From: Thermoanaerobacteraceae bacterium
GTDB lineage: Bacteria > Bacillota > Thermoanaerobacteria > Thermoanaerobacterales > UBA4877
NCBI GenBank assembly: GCA_030016635.1
Contig: JASEJQ010000019.1
Span: forward strand, 1 to 37,817
DNA: 37,817 nucleotides
Direction of reading: 5' to 3'
The translations under genes were made by a program, and so were the position numbers. Positions 7,829 to 16,477 of this stretch are shown here, piece by piece. The number at the start of each line of letters is the position of its first letter. The first letter of the stretch is position 1. Below the pieces are notes generated by a model, which saw nothing but the letters and a program-made list of their open reading frames with translations, had not been told where the DNA came from and ran no database searches.

Positions 7829-8040
7829 TAGTGAAGGCTTTGGCGCCCGATCGTTCGGCAAACCGCTCTAATGCTCGCTCCTTCGCTCGGCAGGGTACGC
7901 CTCCATTCGGCGTCCTCGCCTTAAGGTCGGCTCATCCGGCGTCCATGCCGGATGTCCCTGCCTCGCTTGTTTCGAGGGTAAGAGCGGCTAAGCCTTACTT
8001 TAAGGTGCCTCCAGCCTTTACATGCCGACTCTGCCTACTT
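7829..8040. other. GC-rich, dyad-rich intergenic element
   Basis: This roughly 210-nt block is clearly richer in G+C than the DNA around it and full of short inverted repeats: CATCCGGC/GCCGGATG near 7929-7950, CCTCG/CGAGG near 7960-7976, and CGCC/GGCG near 7909-7923. GAGCGA-type words also recur directly. A 75-codon frame crosses it (GTG at 7831), but its composition (Arg/Ala/Pro/Ser-rich) looks like a by-product of GC-rich sequence. It resembles an intergenic repeat or structured RNA from elsewhere, and could be a decayed insertion. No tRNA, riboswitch or IS signature was recognised. Confidence 0.45.
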
Positions 8041-8079
8041 TATGCAGTGGAATCATAACAACATCAACAAATCCAACTA

Positions 8080-8114
8080 AAATACTTGTATTTCTGTTAT
8101 TCTTATGGTATAAA
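8080..8114 (+). promoter_or_regulatory. suf promoter with overlapping palindromic operator
   Basis: TTGTAT (8086-8091), a 17-nt spacer and TATAAA (8109-8114) form a sigma-A promoter for sufCBDSU. The -35 box lies inside a palindrome, AAATACTTGTATTT (8080-8093). The 10-mer AAAATACTTG occurs here (8079-8088) and again at 8134-8143, between promoter and sufC. This layout suggests a repressor; an Rrf2/IscR-type regulator is a reasonable guess for a SUF operon, but no such gene is in the window. Confidence 0.6.
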
Positions 8115-8169
8115 GTAAATAGGAATTCATAGTAAAATACTTGGAATTAGTTTTTGAAAGGAGAAGCAT

Positions 8170-8922
8170 ATGGGCAAAATGCTTTTAGAGGTAAGGGATT
8201 TAAGGGCAAGTGTAGAGGATAAAGAGATTCTCAAGGGTATCAACCTCAATATAGGCAGGGGTGAGATACATGCCATAATGGGGCCTAACGGGAGCGGCAA
8301 GAGCACTCTGTGCAATACCATCATGGGAAACCCATCCTACATGGTTGAGGGTGGCTCCATCTTCTTTGAGGGAGATGACATAACAGGCATGAAGGTCAAT
8401 GAAAGGGCAAAACGGGGTATTTTTCTTTCATTTCAGTACCCCGAAGAAATAGAGGGCATTACCCTGGAAAACTTTTTAAGGACTGCATTGAATACGGTTA
8501 CCGGTAAGAACCAGTCCATACTTGGATTTAAAAAACTCTTGAAGGAAAAGATGCAGCTTTTGGAGATGAAGGACGAGTATGCGGAGAGGTACCTGAATGT
8601 GGGCTTTTCGGGCGGTGAAAAGAAAAAGGCAGAAATACTTCAGATGGCCATACTAAATCCCAAGCTTGTAATGCTGGATGAGATTGACTCGGGTTTGGAT
8701 ATAGATGCCTTGAGGATAGTGGCAGAGTCCATAAAGAAGGTAAAGACAGAGGACATGTCCATCCTGATAGTTACCCACTATAACCGTATACTGGACTACT
8801 TAGAGCCTGACTATGTGCACGTGCTCATGGATGGACGCATAGTGAGAAATGGCGACAGCGGCCTGGCCAGGGAGCTGGAGGAGACAGGCTATGAGGCCAT
8901 AAGGGCAGAAGAGCTTATCTAG
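8170..8922 (+). CDS. sufC: SufC, Fe-S cluster assembly ATPase
   Basis: A 250-aa soluble ABC-type ATPase that drives cluster assembly on the SufB-SufD scaffold. Walker A is GPNGSGKS at 38-45, the signature FSGGEKKKAEILQ is near 145, and Walker B LVMLDEIDSGLDID follows near 166; this signature is diagnostic for SufC. AAAGGAG precedes the ATG. It is the first gene of the operon, behind a sigma-A promoter with a palindrome over the -35 box. The order C-B-D-S-U differs from the C-D-S-U-B order of Bacillus. Confidence 0.97.
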   Translation: MGKMLLEVRDLRASVEDKEILKGINLNIGRGEIHAIMGPNGSGKSTLCNTIMGNPSYMVEGGSIFFEGDDITGMKVNERAKRGIFLSFQYPEEIEGITLENFLRTALNTVTGKNQSILGFKKLLKEKMQLLEMKDEYAERYLNVGFSGGEKKKAEILQMAILNPKLVMLDEIDSGLDIDALRIVAESIKKVKTEDMSILIVTHYNRILDYLEPDYVHVLMDGRIVRNGDSGLARELEETGYEAIRAEELI

Positions 8923-8934
8923 GAGAGTGAGAAT

Positions 8935-10335
8935 ATGGCAAAGACGGTCATAAATGATATAGACTTTTCCAGATACAACATCAAGGCAAAGGTAAAGTAC
9001 AGGCATAAGACGGCTAAGGGCCTCACACCGGAGATCGTGGAGGAGATATCCTATCTCAAGGGCGAGCCGGACTGGATGAGGGAGTTTCGTCTGAAGTCCT
9101 TAGAGATTTACAACAGCAAGCCTATGCCCACATGGGGCGTAGACCTGAGTGAACTTAACATCGATGAGATTGTGGCCTATATCAGCCCGGACGCCGAGAA
9201 GGCAAAGACCTGGGATGATGTCCCCAAAGACATAAAGGAGACCTTCGACAGGCTGGGCATACCCGAGGCTGAAAAGGAATATCTGGCTGGTGTGGGTGCG
9301 CAGTTCGATTCTGAGGTAATATACCACAATATAAAGGAACAGCTTGAAAAGCAGGGGGTTATATTTGAGGACTTTGATACGGCCCTGAAGAAGTATCCTG
9401 ATATCATAAGGGAGTACTTTATGAAGTGCGTGCCGCCTACAGACCATAAGTTTGCTGCCCTTCATGGCGCCATATGGAGCGGCGGGAGTTTTGTCTATGT
9501 ACCCAAAGGGGTAAAGGTGGAGACCCCTCTGCAGGCCTATTTCAGGATGAATGCACCGGGGACAGGGCAGTTTGAGCATACCCTCATCATAGTGGATGAG
9601 GGGGCAGAGGCCCATTATATAGAGGGCTGTTCTGCACCTCAATACTCAGTATCCAACCTCCACGCTGGCTGTGTGGAGCTCTATGTAAAGAAGGGTGCAA
9701 AGCTGCGCTACTCCACCATAGAAAACTGGAGCAAGAACACATATAACCTCAATACAAAGAGGGCACTGGTAGATGAGGGCGCCAGCATGATATGGGTATC
9801 GGGTTCCTTCGGCAGCAAAAAGACCATGCTCTATCCATCCTCTGTCTTAAGAGGAGAGGGGGCCACATCAGAGTACACCAGCGTAACCTTTGCGGCAAAG
9901 GGACAGCACTTAGACACAGGGGCCAAGATGATACACTTAGCACCCAACACCTCTTCAAAGGTGGTAGCCAAGAGCCTTTCCAAGGATGGGGGCATAACCA
10001 ACTTCAGAGGACTTTTGAGGGTCGGGCCCAAGGCCACAGGGGTAAAGACCACTGTGCAGTGCGAAGGACTTATGCTGGATGATATATCCAGGTCAGATAC
10101 CCTGCCCATCATTGAGATACAGAATGACTATGTGGACATGGGCTATGAGGCAAAGGTGGGCAAAATCAGCGAGGATAAGATATATTACCTCATGAGCAGA
10201 GGGCTTTCAGAGGATGAGGCCAAGGCGTTGATAGTGAAAGGGTTTGTAGAGCCCATATCCGGCTCACTGCCTTTGGAGTACGCTGTGGAGCTCAACAGGC
10301 TTATCAATATAGAGATGGAAGGCAGTATAGGGTAG
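8935..10335 (+). CDS. sufB: SufB, Fe-S cluster scaffold subunit
   Basis: A 466-aa member of the SufB/SufD family with full SufB length and the conserved C-terminal core (GYEAKVGKISEDKIYYLMSRGLSEDEA). It forms the SufBC2D scaffold on which nascent clusters are built in the cytoplasm. The central beta-helix region contains HYIEGCSAPQYSVSNLHAGCVEL, with the conserved cysteines. It lies 12 nt after sufC with a GGAGAGTGAG-type ribosome site. The long antisense frames across it are coding shadows. Confidence 0.97.
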   Translation: MAKTVINDIDFSRYNIKAKVKYRHKTAKGLTPEIVEEISYLKGEPDWMREFRLKSLEIYNSKPMPTWGVDLSELNIDEIVAYISPDAEKAKTWDDVPKDIKETFDRLGIPEAEKEYLAGVGAQFDSEVIYHNIKEQLEKQGVIFEDFDTALKKYPDIIREYFMKCVPPTDHKFAALHGAIWSGGSFVYVPKGVKVETPLQAYFRMNAPGTGQFEHTLIIVDEGAEAHYIEGCSAPQYSVSNLHAGCVELYVKKGAKLRYSTIENWSKNTYNLNTKRALVDEGASMIWVSGSFGSKKTMLYPSSVLRGEGATSEYTSVTFAAKGQHLDTGAKMIHLAPNTSSKVVAKSLSKDGGITNFRGLLRVGPKATGVKTTVQCEGLMLDDISRSDTLPIIEIQNDYVDMGYEAKVGKISEDKIYYLMSRGLSEDEAKALIVKGFVEPISGSLPLEYAVELNRLINIEMEGSIG

Positions 10336-10347
10336 GAGGTATATGGC

Positions 10348-11502
10348 ATGAATGACACATTGATAAAGGAGCTAAATGATAGGAGCATTGGATGGGTAAA
10401 GGGATACAGGGAGTCTGGCTTTGAGAGGTTCAGCAGGCTTAACATCCCCTCATGGAAAAGGCTAAACCTCAATGGCCTTGACCTGCCTGAATATAAGGGA
10501 TATGACAGGCTTCAGGTGACAGGGGACGGCATTGATGTGGAGAATATAATGGACTGCGGCATGGAAGAGGATATAAGGGAGATAATGCAAGATGGCCAGG
10601 CCTTTGGCGTGGATGAGAAGTTTGTGTCCATGGTTGACTCCTTCTTCAATACAGGTGTGGTGATAAGGGTCCCGAAGGGGTATAACAGCAGTGTGCCTGT
10701 CATGGTTCATTATCCATCCGATGGGGATTTGATACTGGACCAGAACGTAATCATAGCAGAGCCGTTTACCAGTGTAAGTATAATTATAGACCATGAAGCC
10801 ATCTCTGAGGCCGGTGCTTTTCATAACGGCATCACCAGGGTGATAGCAAAAGAGGGTTCAAAGGTGAATCTGATGAAGGTTCAGAGGCTTTCAGACACTT
10901 CCTTTAATTTTGATTCTGTCATAGGTATTACAGGCAGAGATGCTGCCATAAACTGGTCAGTGGTAGAATTGGGCAGTGCAAAGAGTGCCGTAAGCTATAC
11001 CACGTATATGAATGAACAGGGCGGAGAAAATAACACGAAGGGGATATTTTTCGTAGATGACAGGAGAAGGCTGGACCTATCCTTTAAGGTAAACCACATA
11101 GCCCCCAACACCACCAGTGATATTGATATAAGGGGGGCGCTGAAGGACGAGGCCTATTCCATATTCAGGGGCGACTTGGACATAAAGCGCGGTGCTAAAA
11201 AGGCAAAAGGAAATGAGAAAGAGAGTGTAATACTCTTGGACAGGACAGTGAGGTCTGATGCCATTCCAGCCCTGAAGTGCGCTGAGGACGACGTAGAGGC
11301 CGGCCATGCAGCAAGCTGCGAGGAGCTGGATAAGAACACCCTGTACTATATGATGAGCAGGGGACTGAGTCTGGATGAGGCCAGGATGATGCTTGTGGAG
11401 GCCAGTTTTAATCCGATTATAGATGCCATACCTGATGATGGTTTAAAGAATGCCATAAGAGAAGTGATAAAGAGGAGGCTTACCTGTGGAGAAGATTATT
11501 GA
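10348..11502 (+). CDS. sufD: SufD, Fe-S cluster scaffold subunit
   Basis: A 384-aa paralogue of SufB. It shares the C-terminal family core (NTLYYMMSRGLSLDEARMMLVEA) and the conserved KVNHIAPNTTSDIDIRGALKDEA stretch, but lacks the SufB cysteine region. It partners SufB and SufC in the scaffold complex. The start is set by GGAGG 8 nt upstream, 12 nt after sufB. Its end overlaps the sufS start by 17 nt, a sign of translational coupling. Confidence 0.94.
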   Translation: MNDTLIKELNDRSIGWVKGYRESGFERFSRLNIPSWKRLNLNGLDLPEYKGYDRLQVTGDGIDVENIMDCGMEEDIREIMQDGQAFGVDEKFVSMVDSFFNTGVVIRVPKGYNSSVPVMVHYPSDGDLILDQNVIIAEPFTSVSIIIDHEAISEAGAFHNGITRVIAKEGSKVNLMKVQRLSDTSFNFDSVIGITGRDAAINWSVVELGSAKSAVSYTTYMNEQGGENNTKGIFFVDDRRRLDLSFKVNHIAPNTTSDIDIRGALKDEAYSIFRGDLDIKRGAKKAKGNEKESVILLDRTVRSDAIPALKCAEDDVEAGHAASCEELDKNTLYYMMSRGLSLDEARMMLVEASFNPIIDAIPDDGLKNAIREVIKRRLTCGEDY

Positions 11503-12724
11503 TGCCAGAAAGATAAGGGAGGATTTTCCTATCCTCAAGGTCAGGCCCTATGGGAAGAGCCTGATATATTTTGATAACGCAGCCACCACTCAAAAGCCAG
11601 AGTCTGTTATTAAGGCCATAGATGACTATTATTCCGGCATGAATGCCAATGTCTACAGAAGCGCCCACTACTTAAGCGGGGTTGCAACCAACGCCTATGA
11701 GGAGGCCAGGAACAGGGTAGCAAAATTCATAAACGCAGGGAGCGAAAACACAATCATATTTACCAGGAATGCCACCGAATCAATAAACTTAGTGGCATAT
11801 ACCTGGGCGATGGATAATATAAATGAGGGCGATGAGATAATCCTAACCGTGGCAGAGCACCACAGCAATATCCTGCCGTGGCAGATGGTAGCAGATAGAA
11901 AGGGAGCCAAACTGAGATATGTCTATCTAAATGAGGACAGCAGGCTGGATATGGCCTCCTATAAGGACATGCTAAACAGCAGGGTTAAGCTGGTAGCGGT
12001 GCAGCATGTATCTAATGTGCTTGGCATAATCAACCCCGTAGAGGAGATAACCGAGATGGCCCATAAGGTAGGGGCTAAGGTGCTAATAGACGGTGCGCAG
12101 AGCGTGCCGCACATGAGGGTGGATGTGAGAAAAATAGGCTGTGACTTCTTTGCATTTTCAGGACATAAGATGATGGGTCCGATGGGTATAGGCATTTTGT
12201 ATGTAAAGAAGGAGCTTCTAAACAGTGTCCCACCATTTTTGAGGGGCGGCGAGATGATAGATGAGGTGTATGAGGACAGGGCAACATTTGCCGTACCACC
12301 GCTTAAGTTTGAGGCAGGAACACCCAACGTGGAGGGCGCGGTTGGCCTTTCTGCTGCCATAGAATACATTGAGGGCATTGGCCTGGATAATATCCACAGC
12401 CATGAGGCAGAGCTGACACAGTACGCCCTTGAGAAGATGAGGGAGATTGATTTTGTAGATATCTATGGGCCTCGAGATATGAGAGACAGGGGAGGGGTCA
12501 TATCCTTCAATGTGGCAGATATACATCCCCATGATGTCTCCACCATACTGGACCAGGATGGGATAGCCATAAGAAGCGGACATCACTGTGCACTGCCCCT
12601 GATGAGGTATCTTGATGTACCGGCTACATGCAGGGCCAGCTTCTATATCTATAATGACATGGATGAGGTGGATGTCTTTATAGATAGTTTAAAGAATGTG
12701 AGGAAGTGGTTTAAATGGAGCTAA
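11486..12724 (+). CDS. sufS: SufS, cysteine desulfurase
   Basis: A 412-aa PLP enzyme (class II, SufS/CsdB type) that takes sulfur from cysteine as a persulfide and yields alanine. The PLP lysine lies in FSGHKMMGP near residue 228 and the catalytic cysteine in RSGHHCALP near 367. The N-terminus FDNAATTQKPESVI is typical. The GTG start at 11486 is preceded by GAGGAGG inside the sufD 3' end. Its last codons overlap the sufU start by 10 nt, fitting delivery of sulfur to SufU. Confidence 0.96.
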   Translation: MEKIIDARKIREDFPILKVRPYGKSLIYFDNAATTQKPESVIKAIDDYYSGMNANVYRSAHYLSGVATNAYEEARNRVAKFINAGSENTIIFTRNATESINLVAYTWAMDNINEGDEIILTVAEHHSNILPWQMVADRKGAKLRYVYLNEDSRLDMASYKDMLNSRVKLVAVQHVSNVLGIINPVEEITEMAHKVGAKVLIDGAQSVPHMRVDVRKIGCDFFAFSGHKMMGPMGIGILYVKKELLNSVPPFLRGGEMIDEVYEDRATFAVPPLKFEAGTPNVEGAVGLSAAIEYIEGIGLDNIHSHEAELTQYALEKMREIDFVDIYGPRDMRDRGGVISFNVADIHPHDVSTILDQDGIAIRSGHHCALPLMRYLDVPATCRASFYIYNDMDEVDVFIDSLKNVRKWFKWS

Positions 12725-13146
12725 ACCAGCTTTATTCAGAGATAATACTGGAGCACTATCAAAACTCACCCAATAAAAAGAAAATGGATGATGCCGATAT
12801 AGAGGAGAAGGGCCATAACCCACTCTGCGGCGATACAATCACCATCTACCTGAAGATGGATGGTGACATTATAAAGGATGCTTCATTCACCGGCCAGGGG
12901 TGTGCCATAAGCCAGGCCTCAACCTCCATGCTCATAGACCTCGTCAAGGGCAAGAAGCTGGATGAGGCTAAAAAACTGATACAGGAGTTTACCGACATGC
13001 TCTACAAAAGGGATGTGGACTTAGACGACTTAGGGGATGCACAAGCTCTCTCCGGTGTGGCTGACTTCCCAGCCAGGGTTAAGTGTGCCCTGCTCCCATG
13101 GAAGACATTAGAAGAGGTTATGGAAGAAAAAGAAGAAGGCAAATAA
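12715..13146 (+). CDS. sufU: SufU, zinc-dependent sulfurtransferase
   Basis: A 143-aa IscU-like protein of the Firmicutes SufU type, which accepts sulfur from SufS. The ligands Cys38, Asp40 (NPLCGD), Cys63 (GQGCAISQAS) and Cys124 (RVKCALLPW) match the SufU zinc/sulfur site. The roughly 20-residue insertion between Cys63 and Cys124 separates SufU from IscU. It is the last gene of the operon and is followed directly by an intrinsic terminator that overlaps its stop codon. Confidence 0.95.
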   Translation: MELNQLYSEIILEHYQNSPNKKKMDDADIEEKGHNPLCGDTITIYLKMDGDIIKDASFTGQGCAISQASTSMLIDLVKGKKLDEAKKLIQEFTDMLYKRDVDLDDLGDAQALSGVADFPARVKCALLPWKTLEEVMEEKEEGK

Positions 13147-13171
13147 GCGCTACTATTTAGAGCGCTTTTTT
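13145..13171 (+). terminator. Intrinsic terminator of suf operon
   Basis: The stem AAGCGCT (13145-13151) pairs with AGCGCTT (13161-13167) around a 9-nt loop, and a run of six T ends at 13171. The stem begins within the sufU stop codon. Confidence 0.9.
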
Positions 13172-13179
13172 GTTATAAT
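13171..13179 (+). promoter_or_regulatory. Extended -10 promoter just upstream of SNF2 helicase gene
   Basis: TGT-TATAAT is a perfect extended -10 element that begins at the last T of the suf terminator. Transcription would start around 13186-13187, next to the GTG at 13188, and no ribosome binding site lies between. No good -35 box is present. Confidence 0.5.
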
Positions 13180-13187
13180 CTATACAG

Positions 13188-16100
13188 GTGGTGCATGAGG
13201 TTATGATTGATATTGACATGAGCAGAATCGATAGAAAAATATATTTACGGGGAATGGCGTATTACAACGAAGGGCGGGTAAAGGAGGTATACGTGGATGA
13301 GGATGAGGATGGCTACAGTATAGATGCGGTAGTGGAAGGCACTGAGGATTACGGGGTACAAATTGAGATAGTAGGGGAGGATATTGTCTGTACCTGTGAC
13401 TGCCCTGCCTATTTTGAGTATGGTGGTATATGCAAACATATAGTGGCAACTCTCCTATATATCAAGCACAATCCTCAAATATTTGATGGTAATTATGATG
13501 AGAAAGACCACACTGTAGAGGAAGGGCTCATAAAGGAGTTTGTGAATAGTGGGGGTGTGCATCAGGATAAGGTGCCGGTCAATATTGAACTATCCCTGGA
13601 ACAGCTGGACGATGTAAAGGAGAGGCCGGCGTTTGGCCTGGCCATGAGGGTGGGTTCTGGAAGGCTCTATGTGGTAAAGAGCATGCGAAACTTTGCGAAG
13701 GCCATCTACAATAGGGAAGAACTGAAATTTGGGAAGGACTTTACCTATTCTCCGGATAAATGCTGTTTTAAGGATGAGGACCAGCCTATCATAGATTATC
13801 TGCTGGAGATGTATGATATTGACAGGAAATACTACACGTGGGGGGACACGCAGGGCGGCATATTCTTGCATGGGAAGTACCTGTATATTCCGGAAAGCTC
13901 TAAAAAACGGTTCTTCGATATAATGGGAGATAAAAAATTCAAGCTGTTATTAAACAACCGTGAATATGACGATGTGCAGATTGTAAGGGAAGATGTACCT
14001 GTACTATATGATGTAAAGGCTGATGGCGATAATATTGAGCTGAGCGTCAGTGGAGGCATTTTAAATTCATACCCCCTGGATAGAGAGCTCAACTATGTCT
14101 TCCGCAATAACAAGGTATTTTCTATTCCCAGTGAGCAGAGAAAATACCTGATACCCATACTTTCAGCCGTCGGGAGGAAGAGGGGAAAAAGCCTCACCTT
14201 TTCCGGGGAGCATAAGCAGCAGTTCATAGACAAAATACTGCCGACTTTGAGCCAATCCGGAGAGGTGGTCATGGATGAGAAACTTAAGAACCAGATAAGG
14301 AAGGAACCGCTCAAGGCAAAGGCGTATCTGGACAGGGATGATGTCAGCATCACCCTGCGTATGGAATATGTATATGGCGAATATTTCTTTAATGCGTTTA
14401 AACAGACGGATATGAAAGGTATAATCATTGTACGGGACCTGGATGCAGAGAAAAGGATAACTGATGTCTTAGCTGACTATCATTTTGTATTAAATGATGG
14501 AACCCTTCGACTGGATGATGATGAGGATATATACAATTTTCTGGATGAAGGGGTAGACAGGTTAAATGAGCTCTGTGAGGTCTACTGCACCGATGCCTTC
14601 AAAAACATGATGATGTACAACAGCAAGAACTACAGCATAAGCGTCAGACTCAATCAGATAAGTAATGTGCTGAAGTTCTCCTTCAATGTGGATGGGATTG
14701 ATGATATTGACATATCAGAGCTTGCAAAATCCATCAGAGAGAAGAAGAGATATCACAGGTTAAAAAATGGGAGTTATCTTTCGCTTGATGCCAAAGGAAT
14801 GGATACCATAGCAGATATTGCAGAGTCATCCGGCCTGAAGAATGATGACCTTAGGGATAAGACTATTGAGATTCCGGCATACAGGGTGATGTATGTAGAC
14901 CAAAAACTCTCGGAAAGTGATATCAAAACCAATGCAGATGGTACATACAGGGATATGGTAGGAAGGTTGAAGAAACCGGAAAACCTGGATTTTGCATTAC
15001 CGGATAGCCTTGCTGGTGTATTGAGGCCTTATCAGGAAAGGGGATTTAAATGGCTCAAGACCCTCACTGCCTACGACCTTGGTGGCATATTGGCAGACGA
15101 CATGGGGCTGGGTAAAACCCTGCAGGGCCTGGCCCTTCTCCTATCGGAGAAAGAGGAACACAACCTCTACGGTAGACCGGCCGTGGTTGTTTGCCCCACA
15201 TCCTTAGTATACAACTGGGAAAGTGAGGCAAAGAGGTTTACCCCTTCACTCAATGTGATGGTCATATCAGGAAACCGGTCAGAGAGGGAAAGAATGATTG
15301 CGGATGCGGATGGGTATGATTTGGTTGTAACCTCATATCCATTAATACGCAGGGATATTGAACTATATAAAGACAGGGAGTTTAGCTTTTGCATACTGGA
15401 TGAGGCCCAGCATATAAAAAATCCATTGTCAGATAGTGCAAGGTCTGTGAAAGAGATAAAATCAAGGCGGAGGTTTGCATTTACCGGCACCCCGATAGAA
15501 AACAATCTCACAGAGTTATGGTCTATATTTGACTTTTTAATGCCTGGCTATCTATTTTCACACAAAAAATTTGTAGAAAAGTTTGAGAAGCCTATTATAA
15601 AGGACAATGATAAAAAGGCTCTGGACGACCTTATAAAGCACATAAGACCTTTTGTCTTGAGAAGGATGAAAAAGGATGTGCTAAAGGAACTGCCCGACAA
15701 GATAGAGACCTGCTACAAGGCTGAGCTTACAAAGCAGCAAAAGATGGTCTACATGAGCTATCTGCACAGGATAAAGGATGAGATTGGTAAAGAGATAGAC
15801 AGAAACGGTTTTGAAAAGAGCAAGATTAAGGTACTGGCAGGACTTACGAGACTCAGACAGATATGCTGCCATCCGGGGATGTTCTTAGAGGGATACAGCG
15901 GAGGCAGCGGGAAGCTGGACCTGCTGATGGAAACAGTAGAGGATATAAAGGATGGGGGGAAGAGGGCATTGCTCTTTTCACAGTTTACCTCAGCCTTAAA
16001 CATAATCTCAAAGGAACTGGATAAGAGAGGCATAACCTATTTCTATCTTGACGGCAGTGTGAAGAGCGGCGACAGATTTGACATGGTAAAGCGCTTTAAT

Positions 16101-16418
16101 GAGGGAGAAAGGGATATATTTCTGATATCACTTAAAGCTGGAGGTACAGGGCTTAACCTTACCGGTGCCGATACAGTGATACACTTTGACCCATGGTGGA
16201 ATCCTGCCGTGGAAGACCAGGCCACAGACAGGGCACACAGGATAGGCCAAAAGAATGTGGTACAGGTGATAAAGCTCATATCTCAAGGTACCATTGAGGA
16301 GAAGATCATTGATCTTCAGAACAAAAAGAGGGATATGGTGAATTCTGTTATCGACTCAGAAGAGACGTTCATATCCAGCCTCACAGAAGACGATATAAAA
16401 GAGCTGTTTGCAGTGTAG
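13188..16418 (+). CDS. SWIM zinc-finger SNF2-family DEAD/DEAH helicase
   Basis: A 1076-aa Swi2/Snf2 ATPase of the RapA/HepA-like bacterial group, which acts on DNA or RNA polymerase complexes. An N-terminal SWIM zinc finger has CxC (Cys70, Cys72) and CxH (Cys82, His84). A long middle region (about 120-600) carries no obvious motif. The helicase core includes DDMGLGKTLQ near 635, LDEAQHIKNP near 737, FTGTPIENNLTELWS, and the terminal motif WWNPAVEDQATDRAHRIGQ near 1000-1018. The GTG at 13188 gives the longest frame; an ATG at 13203 has GAGG only 2 nt away, so neither start has normal spacing. The gene lies on its own after the suf terminator. Its cellular target is unknown. Confidence 0.92.
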   Translation: MVHEVMIDIDMSRIDRKIYLRGMAYYNEGRVKEVYVDEDEDGYSIDAVVEGTEDYGVQIEIVGEDIVCTCDCPAYFEYGGICKHIVATLLYIKHNPQIFDGNYDEKDHTVEEGLIKEFVNSGGVHQDKVPVNIELSLEQLDDVKERPAFGLAMRVGSGRLYVVKSMRNFAKAIYNREELKFGKDFTYSPDKCCFKDEDQPIIDYLLEMYDIDRKYYTWGDTQGGIFLHGKYLYIPESSKKRFFDIMGDKKFKLLLNNREYDDVQIVREDVPVLYDVKADGDNIELSVSGGILNSYPLDRELNYVFRNNKVFSIPSEQRKYLIPILSAVGRKRGKSLTFSGEHKQQFIDKILPTLSQSGEVVMDEKLKNQIRKEPLKAKAYLDRDDVSITLRMEYVYGEYFFNAFKQTDMKGIIIVRDLDAEKRITDVLADYHFVLNDGTLRLDDDEDIYNFLDEGVDRLNELCEVYCTDAFKNMMMYNSKNYSISVRLNQISNVLKFSFNVDGIDDIDISELAKSIREKKRYHRLKNGSYLSLDAKGMDTIADIAESSGLKNDDLRDKTIEIPAYRVMYVDQKLSESDIKTNADGTYRDMVGRLKKPENLDFALPDSLAGVLRPYQERGFKWLKTLTAYDLGGILADDMGLGKTLQGLALLLSEKEEHNLYGRPAVVVCPTSLVYNWESEAKRFTPSLNVMVISGNRSERERMIADADGYDLVVTSYPLIRRDIELYKDREFSFCILDEAQHIKNPLSDSARSVKEIKSRRRFAFTGTPIENNLTELWSIFDFLMPGYLFSHKKFVEKFEKPIIKDNDKKALDDLIKHIRPFVLRRMKKDVLKELPDKIETCYKAELTKQQKMVYMSYLHRIKDEIGKEIDRNGFEKSKIKVLAGLTRLRQICCHPGMFLEGYSGGSGKLDLLMETVEDIKDGGKRALLFSQFTSALNIISKELDKRGITYFYLDGSVKSGDRFDMVKRFNEGERDIFLISLKAGGTGLNLTGADTVIHFDPWWNPAVEDQATDRAHRIGQKNVVQVIKLISQGTIEEKIIDLQNKKRDMVNSVIDSEETFISSLTEDDIKELFAV

Positions 16419-16477
16419 CCTATTTTTGTATCTGGTATAAAAAGGCGTTGAGCTGGCGGCAAAGGGGGTAGGATTAC

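Noticed and set aside
7831-8058. A 75-codon protein gene in the GC-rich block
   Set aside because: There is no good ribosome site, the composition is Arg/Ala/Pro/Ser-biased, and dense dyads explain the open frame better as structured or repetitive DNA.
9100-9642. A 180-codon antisense frame within sufB
   Set aside because: It is fully covered by the well-conserved sufB and has no ribosome site or recognisable product; the same holds for the antisense frames in sufS, the SNF2 gene and the amidohydrolase gene.
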